Part shown: positions 18,069-26,322 of the stretch, piece by piece
Position numbering within the stretch: the first letter of the stretch is position 1
Layout of the letters: every line of letters starts with the position of its first letter
From: DASYAN01 sp034431765
GTDB taxonomy: Bacteria; Chloroflexota; Ktedonobacteria; Ktedonobacterales; Ktedonobacteraceae
Direction: 5' to 3'
Assembly: GCA_034431765.1 (NCBI GenBank)
Contig: DAOUDD010000011.1
Coordinates: 1-62,984 of the forward strand
DNA: 62,984 nucleotides
Position numbers and translations under genes: made by a program
The notes under the pieces: generated by a model
The model's database searches: none
Told to the model about the DNA's origin: nothing
Seen by the model: only the letters and a program-made list of their open reading frames with translations

Positions 18069-18087
18069 TAGGAAGGTGGAAGGGAAG

Positions 18088-20283
18088 ATGGTAATAGAAC
18101 AGATAGATGCCGCACTTAAAACCTATTTTGGATATGATACTTTTCTGACGGGACAACGCGACGTTGTCCAGCGCGTGCTCAGTGGACAGGATGCGCTGGT
18201 GCTTATGCCCACAGGTGGTGGGAAATCTCTCACATATCAGCTCCCCGCTTTATTGCTGCCTGGTTTAACCGTTGTGATCTCGCCATTAATTGCACTGATG
18301 CAGGACCAGGTCGAGCGCTTGCAGGCAAACGGAATCGCCGCTACCTTTCTCAACAGTACACTCTCCGACGAGGAGCGCAGTATACGCACTCGTGACATTG
18401 TGGCAGGCAAGATCAAGCTATTGTATGTATCGCCTGAGCGCTTGCAAACTCCGAGCTTTCTGACGTTGCTCGACCATATCTCCTCCTCGCATGGACTCGC
18501 GCTGTTTGCGGTTGACGAGGCACATTGTGTCAGCGAGTGGGGCCACGATTTTCGTCCCGAATACCGTCAGATTGGTCGGCTCCGTCAGCGCTATCCCGTA
18601 ACGCCGGTGCTGGCACTCACCGCCACAGCAACTGAGCAAGTGCGCGAGGATATTCTGCACCAGCTCTCTTTACGCGATCCGTATATACATATCGCCAGTT
18701 TCAACCGTCCCAATCTGTTTTACGAGGTACGTCGCAAGCATTCAGGTTCTTATAGAGAAGTGCTGCAATTCTTACGTGAGCATGTGGACGAGTCAATCAT
18801 TATCTACTGTCAGTCACGGCAAGGGGTAGAAACGCTTCACGCGAAGCTGGTGCAGAACGGTATTCGTGCCCTTCCTTATCATGCAGGTATGCCATTGGAG
18901 CAGCGTACTGAGTACCAGACACGTTTCATTCGTGATGACGTTCCTGTACTGGTCGCTACTATTGCATTTGGCATGGGTATCTCGAAACCAGATGTACGCG
19001 CGGTTATTCACTATGATCTGCCGCGCAATTTAGAGAGCTATTATCAAGAGTCAGGACGAGCCGGACGCGATGGCCTACCAGCAGAGTGTGTTCTCTTCTT
19101 CAACTATGCGGATCGCGTGAAGATTGAGATGGCTATTGGGCAACGTACCGATGAGCAGCAACAACGTATCGCACTGCAACAACTTAAGAAGGTCATTGCT
19201 TACTGCGAAAGCACTGTCTGTCGCCGTGTTCAGCTTCTCGCCTACTTTGGCGAGACGATGACGCTGGAGAATTGCGAGATGTGCGATACCTGTCTGCAGC
19301 CGGTACAGATGGAGGACCGCACTATCGACGCGCAAAAGTTTCTCTCATGCGTGGCGCGAACACAACAACGTTTCGGTACGCGACATATCGTTGATATTCT
19401 GCGCGGCGCGAATACCCAGAAAATTCGCGACTATCACCATGATCAACTCTCAACGTATGCTATCGGGAAGGACGTGAGCACGGATGAGTGGCAACGGCTG
19501 GCACGTGCCCTGGTACAACAGGGGCTTCTCTCCGAAATAAACGATGGCTATCCAGTGCTCAAACTGAACAACCTCTCGGTCGAGATTCTGAAACGCCAGC
19601 GCACAGTGGAGGTTCCGGCTGCACCTGTCCAGGAACAGACAATCTCGGATGCAAAACACTCTCTTGAGCTGGACCCGGCATCCCTTCAACTCTTTCAACA
19701 CCTGCGCGACCTGCGTAAACAACTGGCAGACGAGCAAAAAGTTCCCCCTTATGTCATCTTTGCGGATAATACCCTGCGTGCCATGGCGCTCCAGCGTCCG
19801 CAGAGCGAAGCCTCCTTCCTGCGCATTCCAGGCGTCGGCAGGCGCAAGCTAGCGGAATACTTTGACCTCTTCACGCAGGCAATTCGGAGCTATTGTGAAT
19901 CACGCAACCTTCCTATGGGTATCCAACTACCAGAAGAGGAGAAAAAGAGAGTTGCCAGCTCAAATTCGGGCAACAGCGCCATCTCCTCGACGGTGCAAAC
20001 AACGTTAGACCTTTATAAGAGAGGCTACAGCGTCGAAGAAATTGCAGTCGAACGGGACTTGCAGACGAGCACAATTCTCACCCACGTCGCAGAGCTGATA
20101 GAGGCGGGTGAACAACTTGATGTTACACCTTTAATCAGACCAGGGCACTACGAGATTATCGCCGATGCGTTCCAAAAGATGGAGAGCGATGCAATGCGCC
20201 CCGTCAAGGACCTGCTCGGCGACGAGTACTCATTCAACGAGATTCGCCTGGTGCGTGCTCTTTTACGGGTTAAGGCTATATGA
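18088..20283 (+). CDS. recQ: ATP-dependent DNA helicase RecQ
   Basis: A 731-residue 3'-5' DNA helicase acting in recombination and fork repair. ATG 18088 follows GGAAGGTGGAAGGG; upstream in-frame codons encode unrelated low-quality sequence. Domains in order: a helicase core with Walker A MPTGGGKSLTYQLP (Lys46) and DEAH in FAVDEAHCVSEWGHDFRPEY; the second RecA lobe with FGMGISKPDVRAVIHYDLPR and QESGRAGRDG; the RQC zinc module with C-RR and CEMCDTC; an HRDC domain (RDLRKQLADEQKVPPYVIFA, RIPGVGRRKL); and a C-terminal helix-turn-helix of the HTH_40 type (DLYKRGYSVEEIAVERDL). It is longer than E. coli RecQ (about 610) because of that tail. It appears to be a single-gene unit. Confidence 0.95.
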   Translation: MVIEQIDAALKTYFGYDTFLTGQRDVVQRVLSGQDALVLMPTGGGKSLTYQLPALLLPGLTVVISPLIALMQDQVERLQANGIAATFLNSTLSDEERSIRTRDIVAGKIKLLYVSPERLQTPSFLTLLDHISSSHGLALFAVDEAHCVSEWGHDFRPEYRQIGRLRQRYPVTPVLALTATATEQVREDILHQLSLRDPYIHIASFNRPNLFYEVRRKHSGSYREVLQFLREHVDESIIIYCQSRQGVETLHAKLVQNGIRALPYHAGMPLEQRTEYQTRFIRDDVPVLVATIAFGMGISKPDVRAVIHYDLPRNLESYYQESGRAGRDGLPAECVLFFNYADRVKIEMAIGQRTDEQQQRIALQQLKKVIAYCESTVCRRVQLLAYFGETMTLENCEMCDTCLQPVQMEDRTIDAQKFLSCVARTQQRFGTRHIVDILRGANTQKIRDYHHDQLSTYAIGKDVSTDEWQRLARALVQQGLLSEINDGYPVLKLNNLSVEILKRQRTVEVPAAPVQEQTISDAKHSLELDPASLQLFQHLRDLRKQLADEQKVPPYVIFADNTLRAMALQRPQSEASFLRIPGVGRRKLAEYFDLFTQAIRSYCESRNLPMGIQLPEEEKKRVASSNSGNSAISSTVQTTLDLYKRGYSVEEIAVERDLQTSTILTHVAELIEAGEQLDVTPLIRPGHYEIIADAFQKMESDAMRPVKDLLGDEYSFNEIRLVRALLRVKAI

Positions 20284-20330
20284 AGAAAATTTCGACGGTG
20301 ACAGGAAATGCTTTTAGCCCTTCAGCGCGG

Positions 20331-20870
20331 TCAAGAAAGCAACTTGTAGAAGATCACAGTCGGTTCGAGTGCTCCGGTAGGGTTCTGCGCGTAAGAGGGG
20401 ATCGAGCCTGCCTCAATGTAGCCAAGCTTTCGATAGAGTTGTTCTGCCGCATCTCCTTGACGTGTATCTAGCACGAGCAAGGTACGCTTCTGCCTCTGCG
20501 CAACCTGCTCAATAGCTCTCATGAGTTGCAATCCAATTCCGCGCCGTCTGTGTGACTGCAATACAAATAGCTTCTGGACCTCTGCTCTATGCTGCGCATT
20601 TGCTTTCGTTGCCAGTTCGAGTTGGACAGCACCTACTACGATGCGCGAGTCACGTGCAACGAGAAGTACACGTGTTCCTTTAGCCACATCATCAAAGATC
20701 CCATTCCAGTAGACGCGCGCCTCCTCATCAATAAGGGGAGGGAGAAAGCCAATAGAAGCACCGCTTGCTACAACATCACAAAGGAGTTCAATTAATTCAG
20801 GAAGAACAGTAGATTTTTGTTCTGGTAACACGATGTCAATTAGAGGAGATGGAAGTGATTCACCGGGCAT
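20331..20870 (-). CDS. GNAT family N-acetyltransferase
   Basis: A 179-residue acetyl-CoA-dependent transferase. The acetyl-CoA loop is seen in VQKLFVLQSHRRRGIGLQLM (motif A, R-x-x-G-x-G). It is preceded by the strands VLLVARDSRIVVGAVQLEL and followed by LLVLDTRQGDAAEQLYRKLGY (motif B, the usual Y-x-x-x-G-F/Y). The substrate cannot be told from sequence; small-molecule and protein acetylases share this layout. It reads toward recQ and ends 47 bases from the recQ stop. The region before its start has no strong ribosome site. Confidence 0.88.
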   Translation of the reverse strand: MPGESLPSPLIDIVLPEQKSTVLPELIELLCDVVASGASIGFLPPLIDEEARVYWNGIFDDVAKGTRVLLVARDSRIVVGAVQLELATKANAQHRAEVQKLFVLQSHRRRGIGLQLMRAIEQVAQRQKRTLLVLDTRQGDAAEQLYRKLGYIEAGSIPSYAQNPTGALEPTVIFYKLLS

Positions 20871-20973
20871 AGATGCACAACCTTATAATAAATGTTGACA
20901 GCAAGGACGAAGAGTTCGCACAGGAACGAGGGCTTGTCCTGTACAAGCAATCGCTCCCACGCGAACTTGTTAC

Positions 20974-22188
20974 CTAATGTACGCCGAGAATATGTTCAAT
21001 CGTCAATTGATCAAGCTTCTCGTAGCCATAGCCGCGTTTTGCAAGATTCTCAACGTCAAAGACGGTCTCTTTGATTGTGCTGGCTAGCTCTTTGCTGTAG
21101 CCCTGGCGCACACGGCTGAGCAGCGCCTCGTGCTCCGCATTGCCACTATTGACGGCCTGAAGCACCTGTTGCACTTCTGGATCAGCGTCGAAATGCTGCG
21201 CTTTGAGCTTAAGCATGTTGTAGGTACGCATACAGCCGGAGGCAAAGTCCCACACCCCCTGCTCATCCTCTGTGCGGAACGAGTGCGCATCAAAGTGACG
21301 TGGACCGTTGTAACCAGCGTTTTCCAGCAAGCGCACCAGGAAGAACATGCTCTTGATGTTCTCACTCCCAAAGCGCAGATCCTGGTCGAAACGCGGCCCC
21401 TTTTGATCATTGAGGTCGATGTGGAAGAGTTTGCCCGCTTCAAGCGCCTGCGCAACGCCATGAACGAAGTTCAAGCCAGCCATATGCTCGTGGGCAACTT
21501 CGGGATTGAGACCGACCATATCGGGATGGTCAAGTGTGTAAATAAAGGCGAGCATGTGTCCGATGGTTGGAAAGTAGGTGTCGCTGCGTGGTTCATTGGG
21601 CTTGGGCTCCAGGGCGAAGCTTAGATTGTACCCGCTGTCAATGGCATACTGACAGAGGAAGTTTAGTGCATCGCGCATCCGCTTGACAGCCTCAATGGGA
21701 TTCTTGCTGGCCTCGCTATCGACGCCCTCACGTCCACCCCAGAAGACATACGTGGTTGCACCCAGTTCCACACCCAGGTCGATAGCGTGCATGGTCTTCT
21801 GCAAGGCAAAAGCGCGCACGCTTGGATCAACCGCTGTGAATGCGCCATCTTTGAAGATTGGATGGAAGAACAGATTTGTGGTTGCCATTGGCACGACCAT
21901 CCCATAGTCGTGGAGCGCCTGCTTGAAATCACGCACGATACGGTCACGCTCAGCGGGCGTGGCATTGAAAGGGACGAGATCGTTGTCATGGAAGTTGACA
22001 CCCCACGCTCCCAGCTCCGACAGCTTCTTGACAGAATAGACGGGATCGAGAGCTGGCCGGACAACATCTCCGAACGGATCTCGTCCCTGATTGCCGACTG
22101 TCCACAACCCAAACGAAAACTTATCCTCTTTTTTTGGTGCGTATAGATCGCTCAGGCGTTCCTGACTGGACTCAGACTGGTTGGTCAT
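20974..22188 (-). CDS. xylA: Xylose isomerase
   Basis: A 404-residue enzyme converting D-xylose to D-xylulose (and glucose to fructose), with two divalent metals in a TIM barrel. It is close to the shorter, class I (actinobacterial) form. Key signatures are WGVNFHDNDLVPF (catalytic His), VFWGGREGVDSE, ALEPKPNEPRSDTYFPT (metal Glu and catalytic Lys), NPEVAHEHMAGLNF, FHIDLNDQKGPRFDQDLRFG (metal Asp cluster) and RHFDAHSFR. GGGAGGAACTG immediately precedes ATG 22188. No xylulokinase, transporter or regulator gene lies next to it, which is unusual. An extended -10 promoter and a TGTACA-type repeat lie upstream. Confidence 0.96.
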   Translation of the reverse strand: MTNQSESSQERLSDLYAPKKEDKFSFGLWTVGNQGRDPFGDVVRPALDPVYSVKKLSELGAWGVNFHDNDLVPFNATPAERDRIVRDFKQALHDYGMVVPMATTNLFFHPIFKDGAFTAVDPSVRAFALQKTMHAIDLGVELGATTYVFWGGREGVDSEASKNPIEAVKRMRDALNFLCQYAIDSGYNLSFALEPKPNEPRSDTYFPTIGHMLAFIYTLDHPDMVGLNPEVAHEHMAGLNFVHGVAQALEAGKLFHIDLNDQKGPRFDQDLRFGSENIKSMFFLVRLLENAGYNGPRHFDAHSFRTEDEQGVWDFASGCMRTYNMLKLKAQHFDADPEVQQVLQAVNSGNAEHEALLSRVRQGYSKELASTIKETVFDVENLAKRGYGYEKLDQLTIEHILGVH

Positions 22189-22232
22189 CAGTTCCTCCCT
22201 AATACTTTGAGTGGTTCGTTGACTACCATTTC

Positions 22233-22276
22233 ATTATAGCATCATGATAGGGCGCACTCTATGTACAGTCTGTACA
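22233..22276 (-). promoter_or_regulatory. Extended -10 promoter and candidate operator for xylA
   Basis: On the minus strand TGCTATAAT (22241-22233) is a perfect extended -10 box about 45 bases before the xylA start; the -35 position is weak. Just upstream lies TGTACAgtcTGTACA (22262-22276), two identical six-base palindromes with three bases between, a plausible regulator site shared with the divergent gene at 22341. Confidence 0.5.
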
Positions 22277-22340
22277 GAGCAAAACTATGGTACACTGATG
22301 GAGCGAGCATGAGCTGAAAAACTCAAAGGGGAGCGTAAGC

Positions 22341-23417
22341 ATGAGTAATGACGAAACTATACCTGTTCGTCCTGGCGAGCACCTGAACGGAGAGAAGCTA
22401 GAGACGTATCTGCGCCAACATCTGACAGGCATACAATTAAGTAGAGATGCGTTGCAGGTACGGCAATTTCCATCGGGGGCATCAAATTTGACGTATCTGC
22501 TGCGTATCGGTTCGTGGGAGGGGGTGCTGCGCCGTCCACCACTGGGTCCGATTGCTCCAAAAGCGCATGATATGCAGCGCGAAGCGAACTTGTTGGAAAA
22601 GATTTCTTCGGTGTTTCCCCTGGCACCGCGCCCCTACCTGTTCTGTGAAGATAACAGCGTGCTGGGCACTCCATTTTATATCATGGAGAGGCGTCAGGGG
22701 ATTGTACTGAACGACACCTTTCCTCCCACAGTACAAGCAAGTGAGAGCGTGTGTCGGAACCTCTCGTACACAGTCATTGATACGCTCGTAGAGATTCATG
22801 CGATTGATTGGCAGCAGATTGGGCTAGACGCGCTTGGTCATCCAACAGGCTTTCTCGAACGGCAGGTGAAAAGCTGGATCGAGCGCTATCAACGTGCACA
22901 AACCGACGATATTCCGCAGGTAGAGACGCTTTCGCGCTGGTTTCTCCAATATTTGCCGGCCAGCCCTGCGCCCACGCTTATCCACAACGATTTCAAATTA
23001 AACAACTTGCTCCTGAACGTGCAAGATATCACACGTGTAGAGGCTGTTCTGGACTGGGAGATGGCCACAATAGGCGATCCACTCTTCGATCTCGCAATCA
23101 CATTAGCATACTGGATACTTCCAGATGATCCGCGAGAGCTACAAACTCTGCTGCCTACCGTAACGACAAGAGCAGGGTTTTTACAGCGAAGAGAGCTGGC
23201 AGAGCGTTATGCGCAACAGAGTGGACGCAATCTCGATACGCTTTTCTATTATATGCCGCTCGCCTACTTTAAATTAGCAGGTATTTTGCAGCAGATATAT
23301 GTGCGCTGGAAACGTGGACAAACATCAGACCCTCGCTTTGCCGCGTTTGGCGCATATGTACGTGCATTAATTCTTCATGCCGCTTCTCTTATTGAGTACG
23401 GGCACTCCAATCTCTAG
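22341..23417 (+). CDS. APH-family phosphotransferase (ACAD10/11 N-domain type)
   Basis: A 358-residue protein of the aminoglycoside phosphotransferase/choline kinase fold, the subgroup resembling the N-terminal domain of ACAD10/11. Visible motifs are the nucleotide region FPSGASNLTYLLRIGSWEGV with RRPP, the catalytic loop PTLIHNDFKLNNLLLN (Brenner's H-x-D-x-x-x-x-N) and the metal site AVLDWEMATIGDPLFDLA. GGGGAGCG precedes the start. In this subgroup the substrates include hydroxyacyl-CoA precursors, but the neighbours here do not show which substrate is used; antibiotic resistance is unlikely. Its stop codon shares four bases with the stop of the convergent small gene. Confidence 0.88.
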   Translation: MSNDETIPVRPGEHLNGEKLETYLRQHLTGIQLSRDALQVRQFPSGASNLTYLLRIGSWEGVLRRPPLGPIAPKAHDMQREANLLEKISSVFPLAPRPYLFCEDNSVLGTPFYIMERRQGIVLNDTFPPTVQASESVCRNLSYTVIDTLVEIHAIDWQQIGLDALGHPTGFLERQVKSWIERYQRAQTDDIPQVETLSRWFLQYLPASPAPTLIHNDFKLNNLLLNVQDITRVEAVLDWEMATIGDPLFDLAITLAYWILPDDPRELQTLLPTVTTRAGFLQRRELAERYAQQSGRNLDTLFYYMPLAYFKLAGILQQIYVRWKRGQTSDPRFAAFGAYVRALILHAASLIEYGHSNL

Positions 23418-23632
23418 AGCGTGGTAGGATCATTGGCGGCAGAGTCAGTAATGCGCCCACGTAAGAAGAGCCAGCGTGCGAATTCAAGGCGGCGATGCTC
23501 GCAAGGAGTTTGATCCATGTCACCTTTGATAAAATTTTTGCGGAACCTTGAGAGCCGATCCATCTGCAAATGTGTAAAGCCTGCTCTACGAAGCATTTCT
23601 TGAGCCTGTTTGTGGTCTTTGTATGAATACAT
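23414..23632 (-). CDS. Small hypothetical protein (72 residues)
   Basis: A 72-residue basic protein, MYSYKDHKQAQEMLRR followed by AGFTHLQMDRLSRFRKNFIKG. AAGGAGA lies nine bases before ATG 23632; the same frame is open for ten more residues upstream without a site. The stop overlaps the stop of the convergent phosphotransferase (shared CTAG). Predicted mostly helical; no known domain was recognised. The tight ends and the good ribosome site make it a probable real gene. Confidence 0.6.
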   Translation of the reverse strand: MYSYKDHKQAQEMLRRAGFTHLQMDRLSRFRKNFIKGDMDQTPCEHRRLEFARWLFLRGRITDSAANDPTTL

Positions 23633-23918
23633 AGATGCTTCTCCTTGCCGAAACGCTGGCATGAACTCGCAGAATTAGCGTGGCCTCTCTTTCAGGCCAT
23701 CTGATTTCATTACGTCTCAGGATGACTCATAGATGTGTACACAGGAAGAGAAGATGCAGAAAAGTTTTGCGTATTCCAGATTTTCGTATTAAACCTTTGG
23801 ACGACTGTCACGTAATACATCATAGAGACAGTGCTCTTTCAGAGTGGGTCTGAGAGGTGTACCGTTTTTCATATCGTGAGCGAATGTTACACATACTCTC
23901 AGTGAGGAGGATTTCTTC

Positions 23919-24635
23919 GTGAGTACAAATCCTAATTCGGGTCAAAATGCTGACCCGGCAGATACATATGGTGGCTATGCAGGCTACCGCCCGTCGAAGC
24001 CCTCAGATGATCCATATGGAGCATATGTTCCCCCAAGGAGTACACAGCAAGGACAGGGAGGCTCAAGCACTTCAGGCGCTCAACAAGCTGATTCAACATA
24101 TACATATGGGCAACAGAGGCAAGCAGGACAACAATATAGTTATGGCTCAACGCAACAACAACAGCAGCAGCAGCAGCAGACATACCAGCCCCCGTTGAGT
24201 GCCGCACGAGGAAGAAGTTATAGTTCTTCTGATAAAAGCTCGACCGGTCTGGAGGCACGAAAGGCTGCTCTCTTCAGCTATCTGGGAGGCTGTTTTACCG
24301 GTCTGGTCTTTTTTCTGATAGAGCGTAAGAACCGGCTGGTCCGCTTCAGCGCGGCACAATCAATAGTCTTGTTCACACCACTATTGGTCGTCTTTCTCGC
24401 TCTGCAACTCCTTCTCAAGATAGTCGGCGCTATCTGGCTCATTGGTGGCCCTCTAGCATTTCTTCTGGGCTTAATCTTTAACTTTTTCCTGTTTCTTATA
24501 CTGATCCCCGTCGGTATACTCTGGCTCTTCTTGATGTTCCAGGCATATCGTGGAGTCGAGGTCAAACTCCCAGTTGTAGGCAACTATGCAGAGGCACTTA
24601 TGCAACGCTTCTCTTCCAGGAAAAGGACTGTGTAG
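23919..24635 (+). CDS. DUF4870-like membrane protein with Tyr/Gln-rich N-terminus
   Basis: A 238-residue protein starting at GTG 23919, seven bases after GAGGAGG. Residues 1-105 are low-complexity (Gly, Tyr, Ser, Gln), including a tract of nine Gln encoded by CAA/CAG runs, a likely unstructured cytoplasmic tail. From about residue 110 the sequence matches DUF4870/Tic20-like proteins: GLEARKAALFSYLGGCFTGL, RKNRLVRFSAAQSIVLF and three to four membrane segments, ending FQAYRGVEVKLPVVGNYAE. The function of the family is unknown. It converges with the second kinase gene across a shared hairpin terminator. Confidence 0.85.
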   Translation: MSTNPNSGQNADPADTYGGYAGYRPSKPSDDPYGAYVPPRSTQQGQGGSSTSGAQQADSTYTYGQQRQAGQQYSYGSTQQQQQQQQQTYQPPLSAARGRSYSSSDKSSTGLEARKAALFSYLGGCFTGLVFFLIERKNRLVRFSAAQSIVLFTPLLVVFLALQLLLKIVGAIWLIGGPLAFLLGLIFNFFLFLILIPVGILWLFLMFQAYRGVEVKLPVVGNYAEALMQRFSSRKRTV

Positions 24636-24659
24636 ATGCTGAGGATTATCTCAGCATCT
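24634..24659. terminator. Bidirectional hairpin terminator
   Basis: AGATGCTGAG and CTCAGCATCT form a perfect 10-bp stem around GATTAT, followed by TCTTCTT. It begins at the stop of the DUF4870-like gene and ends a few bases from the stop of the opposing kinase gene. Confidence 0.75.
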
Positions 24660-24663
24660 CTTC

Positions 24664-26121
24664 TTACCTGAAGAGATGGAATGTCAATGCAGAGTGCAAT
24701 AGGCAAAGCATAAAGACGATGTAGATTCCACCAAAGACATAGCCAAGAATCAGTCCTGCTGTTGCAGTGTCTTCGCTTGTGTACATTGCTAGATTCTGTT
24801 TCGCCTTAAAGCGACCGATATGCCCGCAAATAATGCTTACTAGAGATGGTCCCAGTGTAAGAACAAAAACTAAGAACCAGTTCGATTGGCCCCATGGACT
24901 CCAGAGGCTGTAACTCCCTGATGAACATAGTACAACAGGCAAAAACACTCCAATCAGACTTGCAACAAGACTAGTCAGCGCGTACCAGTTACTTTGGTGG
25001 GCTGCTGGATACGATACTGGTGGAGGTGATGCCAGTTGTCTCTGTCCCATCATCATCTGCGTGGACGCCATTGTTCCAGTGCTGTTAGCAAACGGCGGCT
25101 GATAGAATGGGTGGTAGGTCGGCGGAGTACCGGAAAGCGTTATTGGGCCAGAAGCGGGTTGTATCCCGCTTTGTACAGCAAGACCTTTTCCATATCCTTG
25201 CTGCGCCGCGAATTGCTGCAACTCCTTTTTCACAATCTTGATTGTTTCAGGTCGCTTCTGTGCATCCATCTGCACCATCTGCACGACGATGCTATCCAGG
25301 CTAGCGAGTTCAGGTCGTTGTTGCCCAGGAGGAGTAAACGTAAAAGGAGTCTGGCTGGGATCATCTCCAGTAAGCAACTGGTGCAGGATCGCTCCGAGAC
25401 TATAGATATCGGAGCGGACTGTCGTCTGTGTCTTGCCGTATTGCTCTGGTGCAGCGTAACCTGGTGAACCAAAGGGAATGGTATCACGAGCCTGACCCGG
25501 CTTGAAAAGCCGCGCGATGCCGAAATCGATAAGGAAGAGACGCCCGTCGGGTGTCAACATAATGTTACCGGGCTTGAGATCACGAAAGATGATTGCTGGC
25601 TGCTGACAATGCAGGTACTCAAGCACGTTACATAATACCAGAGCGATGTCAATCGCTTCCTCCACTGGCAAGCGAGCCGGGCCTACCTGCTCCAGACGCT
25701 TCTCCAGCGTAATGCCCTCAATAAAATCCATAACCACGTACCAGCACTCAGTGTCGCTGAAGGTATCATGCAGGCTTGGTAGATTGCGATGGTGCAGTTT
25801 GGAGAGCAAGCTCACCTCGCGATTAAATGCATCTGTCGCCTCGATCTTTTCCTGAGTTGAAAGCACACGCAGGCTGATTGCTTTAATCGCTACAAAGTTG
25901 CCTGTGCCCAGGTCTTCCGCCTTGTAAACAGCGCTAAAACCACCTGAGCCGACTTGCTTCAACAGTCGATAGCGATTGTGCAAAATGTGGGCCGAGGCTG
26001 AAACATCGTGGATTTTTTCATCGATAGTAGTAAGAGAAGCTTTGCAGGCAAAACACGTCTCAGCCTCATCTTCATTGTGTGCGCCGCAGCTCTCGCAATA
26101 CCGTTCAGAACTCATCGTCAT
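24664..26121 (-). CDS. Zinc-ribbon Ser/Thr protein kinase with DUF4190-like membrane tail
   Basis: A 485-residue kinase. An N-terminal zinc ribbon has Cys9, Cys12, Cys23 and Cys26 (YCESCGAH, CFACKASL). The Hanks-type kinase domain (about 50-320) shows GSGGFSAVYK, AIK Lys80, MDFIEGITLEKRL, F-R-D181-LKPGN, DFG (D199) and GSPGYAAPEQYGKTQ. A Pro/Gln-rich linker is followed by three to four C-terminal membrane helices of the DUF4190 type (YALTSLVASLIGVFLPVVLC, GLILGYVFGGIYIVFMLCLL). The catalytic His is replaced by Phe, as in the kinase at 14922. Unlike that protein it has no outer binding domain. ATG 26121 or 26115 could start it. Targets are unknown. Confidence 0.92.
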   Translation of the reverse strand: MTMSSERYCESCGAHNEDEAETCFACKASLTTIDEKIHDVSASAHILHNRYRLLKQVGSGGFSAVYKAEDLGTGNFVAIKAISLRVLSTQEKIEATDAFNREVSLLSKLHHRNLPSLHDTFSDTECWYVVMDFIEGITLEKRLEQVGPARLPVEEAIDIALVLCNVLEYLHCQQPAIIFRDLKPGNIMLTPDGRLFLIDFGIARLFKPGQARDTIPFGSPGYAAPEQYGKTQTTVRSDIYSLGAILHQLLTGDDPSQTPFTFTPPGQQRPELASLDSIVVQMVQMDAQKRPETIKIVKKELQQFAAQQGYGKGLAVQSGIQPASGPITLSGTPPTYHPFYQPPFANSTGTMASTQMMMGQRQLASPPPVSYPAAHQSNWYALTSLVASLIGVFLPVVLCSSGSYSLWSPWGQSNWFLVFVLTLGPSLVSIICGHIGRFKAKQNLAMYTSEDTATAGLILGYVFGGIYIVFMLCLLHSALTFHLFR

Positions 26122-26322
26122 CGAGCACCTCTAGAAAGTATCCCGCAAAAAGTATCTGCAAACCGCTCGAAATCAGAGAGAGGAGGGCTAACCTCAGACA
26201 CTTGTAGAAAACACCCTTAAGATTATAGACGATTACCAGTATGCAAAAGGTAGGTCAAACAACCCATTTATATTGAATGTGGCAAGAGGCGTGCAACATA
26301 TGAAATTCTTAGGAGATGAGGC

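Noticed and set aside
17767..18087. N-terminal extension of RecQ by 107 residues
   Set aside because: The extension has no RecQ similarity and contains the tandem duplication; ATG 18088 has a good ribosome site.
20360..20385. GGTTCGAGT stretch resembling a tRNA T-loop
   Set aside because: It lies inside the GNAT gene on the opposite strand and no acceptor, D or anticodon stem can be folded around it.
24155..24182. CAA/CAG run as a microsatellite
   Set aside because: It is in frame in a convincing gene and encodes a polyglutamine tract in a low-complexity tail.
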